Shown piece by piece: positions 7,182-14,290 of a stretch of 51,875 nt of DNA. A model generated the notes under the pieces. The model was not told where the DNA came from and made no database searches. It saw nothing but the letters and a program-made list of their open reading frames with translations. This DNA is from Sedimenticola hydrogenitrophicus (GTDB lineage Bacteria > Pseudomonadota > Gammaproteobacteria > Chromatiales > Chromatiaceae), in NCBI RefSeq assembly GCF_029017505.1, contig NZ_JAQGEI010000040.1, positions 1 through 51,875 of the forward strand, given 5' to 3'. Both the position numbers and the translations under genes were made by a program. Each line of letters starts with the position of its first letter. Positions within the stretch are counted from its first letter, which is position 1.

Positions 7182-7724
7182 CTACAATTTAGGCATTTTG
7201 GGGAAATATTCTACTGTACATTTCTTCACGGCACTCTCAGTAGCCTCAATGAACTCATACTTAGAATCATATGTCTTATTAGGCAGAAATATTGCGTTCG
7301 CTGCACAATCGCAATATTCTGAATAAGTTATTGGCATCAATCGCTTTAACCTAATCGCATAATTATAATCCGCCGAGCCACTATCTTTAATATCGCTTGT
7401 TGGGTTCATGCATGCTTCATAGTATTGCTTTCTTGCGTCAGCAATATCTTCATCGCTATATGTTTGTCTGGTTCGCTTCTTCCGAGTTGATTCTCGTTGT
7501 TTTTCTAAATACTCATAGCAAGCGTCATCGGCATACCTATTCGCATCCCCATATGACATGCTATTGAACCATGCTTCCATTTTTTCTTTACGGACCTCTC
7601 TCACACACTCTTGATAGTTATCATACCCAAACCAACCCGCATTAACTGTTCTAACAACAATCATATATATGATAGCGGGCGCCAATATCATGAAAGTAAA
7701 TCCCTTCCTCATCGGTTGCTCCAA
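7182..7724 (-). CDS. Hypothetical exported or membrane-anchored protein
   Basis: A 180-residue protein, or 176 from the second Met at 7712. MRKGFTFMILAPAIIYMIVV is one hydrophobic segment that could be an uncleaved signal anchor; the remainder is hydrophilic, Tyr-rich, with several cysteines (YQECV, DDACYEY, EACMN, YCDCAANAI, KKCTVEY) that could form disulfides in the periplasm. No family recognised. It converges on the gene ending at 7134. It is A+T-rich. Confidence 0.6.
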   Translation of the reverse strand: MEQPMRKGFTFMILAPAIIYMIVVRTVNAGWFGYDNYQECVREVRKEKMEAWFNSMSYGDANRYADDACYEYLEKQRESTRKKRTRQTYSDEDIADARKQYYEACMNPTSDIKDSGSADYNYAIRLKRLMPITYSEYCDCAANAIFLPNKTYDSKYEFIEATESAVKKCTVEYFPKMPKL

Positions 7725-7856
7725 TGTCTGAAGAATTTGCTGGTGAATAGTACATAGTTCGTATCATTGGGACAGACTCGATCGATCATGACCCCGTTGG
7801 TCTCATCATCTGATTTCGTGTGTCGCACCTAACCTTATTCGTTGAGCATCGGTCAT

Positions 7857-8165
7857 TCAATCACAGTGTTTGCGATGCAAGCTTTCAAACTCCCGCCGCT
7901 TGGCTTTGAGTGTTTGACCTTGGCTAGAACTATAGCCCTGACGTAACCGACGATTGATACTGGTGATTTCAGCTTCTAATTCGATACACGTAGATGGCGA
8001 GTGTTGGGGTGCGGGTGCGGTAGTATCCCCAACTCCACCAGAACAGCCATATACATGCCCAGCACGATTAGTCCAACATTCCATTCCGTTTGGAAGCTGA
8101 ATTCTTTCGTCTGAGTACGATGCTGAAGATATGCTAATGAGAACAAGTATTGCCAATAACCGCAT
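7857..8165 (-). CDS. Small exported hypothetical protein
   Basis: A 102-residue protein starting at ATG 8165, which has a strong TAGGAGGAAAAAC ribosome site; an in-frame upstream ATG at 8192 lacks one. MRLLAILVLISISSASYS is a signal peptide with likely cleavage after SYS or SDE. The mature part carries QLPNGMECWTNRAGHVYGCSGG, a Cys pair, and then a basic helix (SINRRLRQGYSSSQGQTLKAKRREFESLHRKHC). Unknown function. Confidence 0.65.
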   Translation of the reverse strand: MRLLAILVLISISSASYSDERIQLPNGMECWTNRAGHVYGCSGGVGDTTAPAPQHSPSTCIELEAEITSINRRLRQGYSSSQGQTLKAKRREFESLHRKHCD

Positions 8166-8268
8166 GTTTTTCCTCCTATGGTGTGCATTCATCCAGTTCG
8201 TATTTCTATGACTGCTTTATGAGCAAGGGGGCCTAGCTTATAAGGCAGCAATCGCCTGGAGCCGATGG

Positions 8269-8730
8269 TTAGAGGGCAGCACCGTTACCACCCGCCGAGA
8301 ATACCTGGATTACCGTGGCAAGGCCGATTGCAGCGCCTCCTACCGCAAAGCTCCAAATCTGGGCGCGGTAGATTCGCCAAGTCCATTCACCGAGACGCCT
8401 CGATTCTTCTCTCAATTCTTCCAGTTCTTGACTGTCATATTTTATGGGGTGCGCGATCTGTGCGGTAAGTCGGAAATCAGAAAGGCGGTTTAGTGAGCAC
8501 CAAAGTGCCAATGCCACAGATAGCGCGAGCAATCCCGAAGAAAGCACCCCGAGGCCGAAGGCACATGGAGCCGTTAGTTTACCTTCCAGGAGGAGCAAGG
8601 TCGCGAAACCAAGAAGGCCGGTACCAAGACCGAGGACGAGATTGGAAGTGGCACCGAGCTGTTCGCGCGTGATACCTTGCCATTTTACGAATCGCTCGTA
8701 GATATCCTTTTCTTCCTTTCCCTTTTCCAT
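8269..8730 (-). CDS. Hypothetical membrane protein
   Basis: A 153-residue protein with hydrophobic segments around residues 29-50 (SNLVLGLGTGLLGFATLLLL), 54-78 (APCAFGLGVLSSGLLALSVA) and 125-148 (IWSFAVGGAAIGLATVIQVF), so two or three membrane spans, joined by a charged helical loop rich in Glu/Arg. No enzyme motif. It is the outermost gene of the right arm and reads inward from the right inverted repeat. The 11-base sequence GGTTAGAGGGC at 8266-8276 recurs inverted at 8737-8747, framing the gene. Confidence 0.65.
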   Translation of the reverse strand: MEKGKEEKDIYERFVKWQGITREQLGATSNLVLGLGTGLLGFATLLLLEGKLTAPCAFGLGVLSSGLLALSVALALWCSLNRLSDFRLTAQIAHPIKYDSQELEELREESRRLGEWTWRIYRAQIWSFAVGGAAIGLATVIQVFSAGGNGAAL

Positions 8731-8753
8731 TCTCAGTGCCCTCTAACCTTTTA

Positions 8754-8792
8754 GCATTTATACCGCATGCCTCGCATGCGACATAAATGCCT
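8754..8792. other. Strong hairpin between membrane-protein gene and right inverted repeat
   Basis: An outer stem GCATTTAT/ATAAATGC encloses CGCATGC-CTC-GCATGCG. It lies in the leader of the minus-strand gene at 8269-8730. It could be an attenuator or a recombination remnant; there is no T tract. Confidence 0.6.
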
Positions 8793-8836
8793 ATTGAACT
8801 GAGCCGTCCTCGATAGGGTTACCAACTCTATTAATA

Positions 8837-9000
8837 AGCATTTGTCTTTTACCGGCTGCCCGGTGGTTCGTTATTTGGGGTGATAGCGCAGGTGAGGTAT
8901 CCGTATTGAGCATTCCGGCCCCGCTTCCTGAAAGACTATCGATCGTCTCGTACAACGATTTTTCTTCATAATGCCTCATTTCCCAATGCTTGACCACTAC
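8837..9000 (-). repeat. 165-bp inverted repeat, right copy
   Basis: The reverse complement of 5671-5835 with a few differences. On the minus strand this copy holds an uninterrupted frame of about 68 codons (MRHYEEKSLYETIDSL...), which is broken in the left copy, so it may be a fragment of a former gene. The 240 bases beyond it (9001-9240) show no gene. Confidence 0.95.
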
Positions 9001-9240
9001 TGGCCCCTAGACCCCTGGGGCACCACACGGGGAACCAGTGCGCTACTCCAGCGCGCCTTTGCGGATCTACCCACATCTGCTCCTTGCGCTGGTGGCGGAC
9101 CCGTTCAAGAAGGATCGCACCACGGAGTAGTAAGAAGCGGAACGTAGCGGATAAAATCAAACGAAGCCAAGAGCCAACCAGGCGGTCGAGAGCGACCGAC
9201 CGGGATAGCAGAGCGTGTGGCTGTCGCAGAACTTCTTATG

Positions 9241-9264
9241 AAAAATCCCGGCCAGAAGGCCGGG
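9241..9264 (-). terminator. Rho-independent terminator of the trb operon
   Basis: On the minus strand the stem CCCGGCC/GGCCGGG (loop TTCT) is followed by ATTTTT. It lies 23 bases after the small gene ending at 9287, closing the long minus-strand operon. Confidence 0.75.
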
Positions 9265-9286
9265 CAAAAGGCGGGGTTTGGGCCTT

Positions 9287-9445
9287 TTATTTATTCTCTT
9301 TCTCCGCGAATACTGGATGTATTTTGCCACCAAACAGTGTCAGCGTTATCAGACAGGTCAGCCATAAAATAGCGGCTGGTAGTGGCATGGCAGATGAAAA
9401 AGGGGTGAGTAGAGCGCAGAATTCCATAGTCGTCCAGTTGGCCAT
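9287..9445 (-). CDS. Small membrane protein at end of trb operon
   Basis: A 52-residue protein (MANWTTMEFCALLTPFSS... ending EKENK) starting 13 bases after AAAAGGACG. One long hydrophobic stretch (AMPLPAAILWLTCLITLTLF) spans the membrane. A good ribosome site, a minus-strand terminator just after it and its place at the end of the trb gene series support it as real. I do not recognise it. Its location is where RK2 carries genes of unknown function beyond trbP. Confidence 0.6.
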   Translation of the reverse strand: MANWTTMEFCALLTPFSSAMPLPAAILWLTCLITLTLFGGKIHPVFAEKENK

Positions 9446-9598
9446 ATTTCGTCCTTTTATCTAAGCTTGTTGTTAATAACTGGGCATTCTCCGGATACCC
9501 TAATAATCGAGGCCGGTCTCTCCCGGCGAGTCACACCACTAGGCAGGTGTCGCTGCCGCTAGGCCCAGGGCGAGCGGCATTCCCTTGCCGATCCAGCA

Positions 9599-10024
9599 TC
9601 AATACATCGGTACATAGACCAGCTCGATATCGACCCGTTGATTCTCCAGCTTTCCCGCTGGGGTTGTGTTGTCGGCTACAAAGTCGGTGGCTGATGCGTA
9701 ATTGACCATGATCTTCAGGGGCGATACCCCTCGATCTACCAGGTACTTCCGTGCTGCAGCGGCCCGAGCGAAGGCCAGAGCTTCATCCTTTGCGCTAGGC
9801 CTGGTTGTGCTGGTGCGGCCGCTGACATAGACCACAGACGCATCCTTGGCATCGGCCAGGATCTCGGCTACGTCCGGAGCTGGTTGAAACCTCGCGCTGG
9901 AATCCGGGTAAGACACCCGGACCAAGGTTGATACGGGTGCGCCTGCATACGTCTCTTGGGCGCCGGCGGATTGTGTCATGGCACCCATCAATAACATGCT
10001 CAGTAAAATAACCATTCGGCCCAT
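9599..10024 (-). CDS. OmpA-like periplasmic/outer-membrane protein
   Basis: A 141-residue protein. MGRMVILLSMLLMGAMTQSAGA is a signal peptide. The C-terminal part (VVYVSGRTSTTRPSAKDEALAFARA, then YLVDRGVSPLKIMVNYASATDFVADNTTPAGKLENQRVDIEL) follows the OmpA peptidoglycan-binding pattern, including the conserved N-x-T...G-x-x-x-NqRV ending. It follows trbO by two bases and belongs to the trb operon. RK2 has trbP here and then upf30.5, which I recall as an outer-membrane-type protein; this gene best matches the latter, and no TrbP-like gene is present between. The role is probably in the cell envelope during mating; inference. Confidence 0.75.
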   Translation of the reverse strand: MGRMVILLSMLLMGAMTQSAGAQETYAGAPVSTLVRVSYPDSSARFQPAPDVAEILADAKDASVVYVSGRTSTTRPSAKDEALAFARAAAARKYLVDRGVSPLKIMVNYASATDFVADNTTPAGKLENQRVDIELVYVPMY

Positions 10025-10025
10025 T

Positions 10026-10343
10026 TTAAGCTGCTCCTTTATGTTCCAGTCCCCGGCGCTGTGAGCCTCGGCGATCCTGGATGTTCTCCGCCAGTGTGGC
10101 GGCTTGGAATTCGATCAGTGCCCTCTTGGTTGCGGTGGGTATGCTCGCATCGGCCAGGGCGGCCTTACAGAGCTGTGCCTGAACAAACACCATCTGACGC
10201 TTCAGATTTTTGTTATTGGCGTTCCGGTCGTTGTTCAGTTTTGACACGATCAATAGCGCGTCATGACGTAGGCGATAAATAGCCGCCTTCGCCATGGGGT
10301 CCGCGTATTTTCTGATCTTGATCCTTGGTTTTTTCTCGGACAT
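10026..10343 (-). CDS. trbO: TrbO-position protein
   Basis: A 105-residue basic protein (MSEKKPRIKIRKYADPMAKAA...). It starts at ATG 10343, sharing bases with the trbN stop (ATGA). Assigned TrbO by order only (trbN-trbO in IncP plasmids; RK2 TrbO is a small non-essential protein). It is mostly helical and very rich in Lys, Arg and Ala, with no signal peptide or membrane span, so cytoplasmic. Confidence 0.55.
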   Translation of the reverse strand: MSEKKPRIKIRKYADPMAKAAIYRLRHDALLIVSKLNNDRNANNKNLKRQMVFVQAQLCKAALADASIPTATKRALIEFQAATLAENIQDRRGSQRRGLEHKGAA

Positions 10344-10876
10344 CACAATTCCCTTTTCAAAACCTGCCGAGGGATATAAACGGGGGCCTGCTTCGATTTC
10401 ATGGTTATGGGCGGTGCCACTGTCTTTTGTATAACCACCTCATTCGCATTCAGTCGGTTATCCAGCCAGTCCGCCCATTTAGTCGCCTTCTTTATCAGAT
10501 CAGCTCGATAGACCACGTTGTATTTTGGCGTCCGGGAGTGATAGTTAGCAGCCCGAGTCCACAGATCGCCTTGGTCGTTCCTGATGTGCTGCCTCAATCG
10601 CCAGGCAGCCAGGTCGAACGGGTAGCAGCCAGTGGCCGCCACATCGTTCGCCTGAATCCCATACTGTTCCAGGTCCTGCAGATATGCCGTGTTGAACTGC
10701 ATCGAGCCTACATCGTGGGTGCCGTTTTTATTACGAACCCACTGACCAGGCTTCCCGCCTTCTTTCTCAGCAACGGCCAGCACGATGTTGGCAGGTATCT
10801 CATATTTCACTGCTGCCGAGACCGCGCAGGTGACGCGCTCTTGTTCTATGGGAGGCAGATCCGCAACGAATGGCAT
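10343..10876 (-). CDS. trbN: TrbN lytic transglycosylase of the mating apparatus
   Basis: A 177-residue SLT-type muramidase that opens peptidoglycan for the transfer channel (VirB1 role). The catalytic-Glu segment is ANIVLAVAEKEGG followed by NGTHDVGSMQFNTAYL, with YHSRTPKYN further on, the usual lytic transglycosylase order. No clear signal peptide is seen from ATG 10876, unlike most VirB1 proteins, so the export route or the true start is open to question; in-frame stops limit extension. It lies five bases after trbM. Confidence 0.85.
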   Translation of the reverse strand: MPFVADLPPIEQERVTCAVSAAVKYEIPANIVLAVAEKEGGKPGQWVRNKNGTHDVGSMQFNTAYLQDLEQYGIQANDVAATGCYPFDLAAWRLRQHIRNDQGDLWTRAANYHSRTPKYNVVYRADLIKKATKWADWLDNRLNANEVVIQKTVAPPITMKSKQAPVYIPRQVLKREL

Positions 10877-10881
10877 ATTGA

Positions 10882-11367
10882 TTACCAGTAGAATGTAGGC
10901 CCGGCCGGCGTGCCTTCGATAAAAACATCCCCATACATCTTGGTTGCAATGCAGCCTTGTGGGTCCGATCCGTTATCGTTCTGCTGGCATATTCTGCCTT
11001 TTATGTAGTGACCGGGAACGTCTCTCCAACCGTTACAATCACCGGCGTCTGTATTATCCCAACTAGTGCATATCCGATGCGGGGCGATTTCGGCCGCAGG
11101 GCCATAATCAAAGGTCATATGGCTGCCACTTCCGGGAGGCGGATTTACTGCACAAGAGCTGAAAGCGGGGAGGGGGGGCTGGCGATGTCTCACGCGACTG
11201 ATCATTGCGGAATAGGCTGCACCGCAGCCGGCGGGAAATCCTCCCGGCATACAGATCCAAATGGAACATTCCGCTTGCGAGGCCGCATTGGCTGAATAGG
11301 GCGGAACCGCTGTCAGAAGCGCAGCGATAACAGCGACCAGTCTGGTTTTCCGGATCTCCGTTGGCAT
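10882..11367 (-). CDS. trbM: TrbM conjugal transfer protein
   Basis: A 161-residue exported protein starting at ATG 11367 with an AAGGAGACAAAC site; a longer GTG-started frame overlaps trbL but is less likely. The signal peptide ends around PPYSANA. The mature part is Cys-rich (AECSIWICMPGGFPAGCGAAY, ISRVRHRQPPLPAFSSCA, RICTSWDN, GDCNGW), which is the TrbM pattern, implying disulfides in the periplasm. In RK2 TrbM is not strictly essential. It sits between trbL and trbN as in IncP-1. Confidence 0.85.
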   Translation of the reverse strand: MPTEIRKTRLVAVIAALLTAVPPYSANAASQAECSIWICMPGGFPAGCGAAYSAMISRVRHRQPPLPAFSSCAVNPPPGSGSHMTFDYGPAAEIAPHRICTSWDNTDAGDCNGWRDVPGHYIKGRICQQNDNGSDPQGCIATKMYGDVFIEGTPAGPTFYW

Positions 11368-11387
11368 TGTTTGTCTCCTTGATTGAT

Positions 11388-13226
11388 TCACGTGTTTTGT
11401 GTGCCGTTATCACGGTTCACAAAGGCTGCGACCTCCGACTGAGGATCTGCTTCCTCACCCGATAGGCTGTTGTCCCCGAAAGAAGGGGTGTTATCACTAC
11501 CGGCCCCCGAGTGCTCCGCGAGGAAATCGCGGGCCTCGTCGGCTTGCAGTTGTTCTCTGAGCTCACCGGCAGCGGCTATGTCCTGCTTATCTTGGCGTGC
11601 CTGGGTGGTTGATCCTGGGTTGCGGATCTCCGATGCGATCTTTCCGCCAGCGGTCTGTTTTATGGCCCCCTTCGCTGAATCCACGATATTGGCGGCTTTG
11701 TCCTTAACGATCGATCCGGAGCCTTTAGCCAAGTTCGCGCCGGCGTCGGCGGCTATCTTGGTCGCTGTGCTGGCTGCCATAGCGGCGGCGGCCATGAAGC
11801 CCCCCTTTGGTTGTTGTGTGGCGCTGGTGCCGGAATCGGAGGCTGTCTGTTGCGTGCCTGGTACGCTGTCGTCTCCATTGGAACCTCCGCCGCCCGAGCT
11901 GGTAGCGCCTCCGCCACTGCCGGAGGATTCACCGCCGGCCGAAGATTGGCCACCACCACTATCGGCAACAGTATTTCCGGAGTCGCTGCCACCGCTCGCA
12001 GCAGTTCCACCGTTATCGCCTCCGGAGGGGGTCGCGGAACCCATCGGAGAAGCAAAGCCGGCAGCCTCTGCAAGCGGGGTATTTCCTGTACCCGGTAATC
12101 CTTCGCCGCCAGGTCCTCCACCACTGGGATCGCTGCCACCTCCGCCACCAGGTCCGCCACCCCAGAGGCTGGTCAGCACATCGCTGCCTGACGCCACGTT
12201 GGCGTTTGCCTGGGAGAAGGCGGCCATTAAGGCAGAAGCCCCCCCAGCGCCTTGCGTGGCTCCGGCGGCTATCATTGCACCGCCTACTGCAGCAGCTGCG
12301 GCAGCCATACCGGCAGCCCCCACCGCTGCACCGGCACCGAATTGGCCGATGCCCATCCCCCCCACGCTAGCGCCTGTAATGATTCCAGAGATGAGCTGCG
12401 GCACTTTGTTGGTAAGCACGAAAATTACGAGTACAACAATCATGACGACAGCCATTTCTGAAAAGTCGATCCCTGATTTCATGTTGTTGTAGTAGTCAAA
12501 GATGAGTGATTTACCTATGCCTACAAGAAGGATCATCGTCATGATTTGGGCAGCTATGCCCAGTACAGTTTTGTAGTAATTAATGGCCATATCAGAGGTC
12601 CAGCGGGAGCCCCCGAAACCAAGAAAAAATATTCCACCGTAGGCGAGTATCCATGCCGAAATAAGTAGCAGCAGCATATTCACGGCGATTAGCGCAGTGA
12701 GCGCGAGAATGAGCAGGGCTAAGATGATGCCAATGAAGCTATCTATCGGGGACCAACCGCTCGATTCAGCGAAAGCCTTACCAAGCAAGACAAAACCAAT
12801 GTCTACGATACTTGAAGGTGAGAAAGAACTGGCTAATCCTGTCATCGATGCGGCTGATCCACCCAGGCGCATCAAAGAATCAATAATAGACATGGCGAAT
12901 GCCGGTCCGTTATCCAGGAGCCACCAGAAAAACCCAGTAAAGACAGTAAAGCGAAAAAACTCGGCAAAGAACTCGCCTATATCGGCCTTGCGCAGCAACA
13001 TCATTCCGAATGTCCAGACCATCGAGATAAGCACTAAGGTCCAGAAAAGCCGAGTGGCTGCATTCTCAATCGTGTTTGCCCAATTGCTGGCGTTATCTTT
13101 GAATTTTAGAACGATCTCATCCATAAGGTTGAGATTAGTGATAGCCGCATTGGCATCTATCGCGAATATCAATAACACGATGAAAAGCGGCAATATACCC
13201 TTTACGCGGCGAGAGAGCACATTCAC
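11388..13226 (-). CDS. trbL: TrbL, VirB6-like inner-membrane channel protein
   Basis: A 612-residue protein. The first ~310 residues contain an N-terminal signal-like span and multiple transmembrane helices (VLISMVWTFGMMLL, LALLILALTALIAVNMLLLLISAWILAYGGIFFLG, MAVVMIVVLVIFVL) and the TrbL/VirB6 core motif around FGGSRWTSDMAINYYKTVLG. The C-terminal half is a low-complexity Gly/Ser/Ala region with runs such as GGGPGGGGGSDPSGGG, then a hydrophilic helical tail. It forms part of the inner-membrane pore of the type IV channel. It looks longer than RK2 TrbL, the extra being mostly the Gly-rich linker. Confidence 0.93.
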   Translation of the reverse strand: MNVLSRRVKGILPLFIVLLIFAIDANAAITNLNLMDEIVLKFKDNASNWANTIENAATRLFWTLVLISMVWTFGMMLLRKADIGEFFAEFFRFTVFTGFFWWLLDNGPAFAMSIIDSLMRLGGSAASMTGLASSFSPSSIVDIGFVLLGKAFAESSGWSPIDSFIGIILALLILALTALIAVNMLLLLISAWILAYGGIFFLGFGGSRWTSDMAINYYKTVLGIAAQIMTMILLVGIGKSLIFDYYNNMKSGIDFSEMAVVMIVVLVIFVLTNKVPQLISGIITGASVGGMGIGQFGAGAAVGAAGMAAAAAAVGGAMIAAGATQGAGGASALMAAFSQANANVASGSDVLTSLWGGGPGGGGGSDPSGGGPGGEGLPGTGNTPLAEAAGFASPMGSATPSGGDNGGTAASGGSDSGNTVADSGGGQSSAGGESSGSGGGATSSGGGGSNGDDSVPGTQQTASDSGTSATQQPKGGFMAAAAMAASTATKIAADAGANLAKGSGSIVKDKAANIVDSAKGAIKQTAGGKIASEIRNPGSTTQARQDKQDIAAAGELREQLQADEARDFLAEHSGAGSDNTPSFGDNSLSGEEADPQSEVAAFVNRDNGTQNT

Positions 13227-13238
13227 TAGATACCTCCT

Positions 13239-13469
13239 TTAATAAAGGTCACTTGGTCCCCAAGTTCTCTCTGGACTCTGTTTGAAAGTGCCCTGCCTAG
13301 CGCATTCCCCAGCAAACTTTTCTTGGGCGGATTTTGGCTCTATTGCGGCAATGAACTCTGGTTTGCAATTCGCGTTATTAGCTTCCGGCAATGGGGTGTT
13401 TTCTGCCGGGTCTTCAGAGAAGCACCCAGATAGAAGTACAGTAAGACCAAAGATAATTATTGTGCGCAT
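13239..13469 (-). CDS. trbK: TrbK entry-exclusion lipoprotein
   Basis: A 76-residue lipoprotein: MRTIIIFGLTVLLSGC gives a signal II lipobox (LLSGC). In IncP-1 TrbK blocks transfer into cells already holding the plasmid, acting in the recipient envelope. Placement between trbJ and trbL, size and lipobox all fit. Unusually, its last seven residues (WGPSDLY) are identical to those of TrbJ, the gene just upstream. Confidence 0.85.
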   Translation of the reverse strand: MRTIIIFGLTVLLSGCFSEDPAENTPLPEANNANCKPEFIAAIEPKSAQEKFAGECARQGTFKQSPERTWGPSDLY

Positions 13470-13478
13470 GCTATTTCC

Positions 13479-14273
13479 TCAATAGAGATCGCTTGGACCC
13501 CAGTTCTTAGTTGGGCTAGTTCCCAACGTAAATGCACCGGATCGCAGCCCTCTGCTGGCTGCCGCCTGTCTTGCCTCTTCCGCCATCTGTGCCTGCATTC
13601 GTGTGGTTACTGCATTCTGCTGGGCAATCAGGAGTCCCCGGATCTGTAGAAGCTGGTTGGCCTGCTGGCTGGCGAGCTGGTTGGCATAACCGATGGCCTC
13701 CATACGCCCTTCAGCGTTTCCAGCGGCTGTCTGGAGCTGTTCTAACCGGCTGGCGTCGCTCTGCAGGGCGTCCTGCTGTGCGTCCAACCCGCGAAATAGC
13801 GCATTGTTAGCCCGTTTCTGTGACGAGTAGCCGAGGTGGCGGGCTTGGTCCAGAGCTATCCGTTCTGCTGGAGAGCAGAAGCCGCTAGGATTGAAGCACG
13901 GAGAGGCTTCGTAATAATTGAGATCACCAAATTCCGATAGATAGGCATCGACATTGCCCATCGTAGTTTTGTAATACGCGAGGGAGTCGATGAGGTTACG
14001 GAGGTTGTTCATTGTCGAGACAGCATTGTCCCAGATGTAGGACGAAGGCTCTGTCGTGTTTTGCAGCATGTTTTGATACTGCTGCAGTTGGGTCTGATAC
14101 TGCTGAATCAGCTTGAGGGTCTGGCTGACCGATTCCGAGGCGCTGACCGTTGTTTGTATGATGTTGGTTACATCGATAACCGGGATGCCGCCGGCGTGAA
14201 CTGCCGGCAGTATCGGGCCGGAGGTCAGTGCAATGGCCAGTGCGATTTTAGCGGCTAAATTTTTCCATATCAT
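13479..14273 (-). CDS. trbJ: TrbJ, VirB5-like minor pilus component
   Basis: A 264-residue exported protein; the signal peptide ends around LPAVHAGG. A long Gln-rich coiled-coil (QTLKLIQQYQTQLQQYQNMLQN) precedes a Cys pair (EASPCFNPSGFCSPAE) and a second helical bundle, as in TrbJ/VirB5. It belongs at the pilus tip or base. The start overlaps a perfect KorB operator (14247-14259), which encodes residues N-L-A-A-K. The C-terminus WGPSDLY is shared with TrbK. Confidence 0.9.
   Translation of the reverse strand: MIWKNLAAKIALAIALTSGPILPAVHAGGIPVIDVTNIIQTTVSASESVSQTLKLIQQYQTQLQQYQNMLQNTTEPSSYIWDNAVSTMNNLRNLIDSLAYYKTTMGNVDAYLSEFGDLNYYEASPCFNPSGFCSPAERIALDQARHLGYSSQKRANNALFRGLDAQQDALQSDASRLEQLQTAAGNAEGRMEAIGYANQLASQQANQLLQIRGLLIAQQNAVTTRMQAQMAEEARQAAASRGLRSGAFTLGTSPTKNWGPSDLY
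14247..14259. promoter_or_regulatory. KorB operator inside trbJ 5' end
   Basis: TTTAGCGGCTAAA, a perfect 13-bp KorB site, lies within codons 5-9 of trbJ, so it is intragenic within the trb operon. Confidence 0.85.
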
Positions 14274-14290
14274 TGGGCTTCTCCTTGGCG

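Noticed and set aside
5870-8730. Integron attC sites between the genes of the inverted-repeat segment
   Set aside because: Short sequences such as GATAAGGTTAGGT at 6334 and its inverse near 7826 resemble a right core site, but no paired arms of attC length are present.
9084-9464. 126-codon plus-strand frame downstream of the right inverted repeat
   Set aside because: Composition is Arg/Ser-rich and unlike a protein, it runs across a terminator, and a better-supported small gene lies on the opposite strand.
11470-12492. 340-codon plus-strand frame opposite trbL
   Set aside because: It is the Pro/Ala-rich shadow of the Gly/Ser-rich trbL coding strand.
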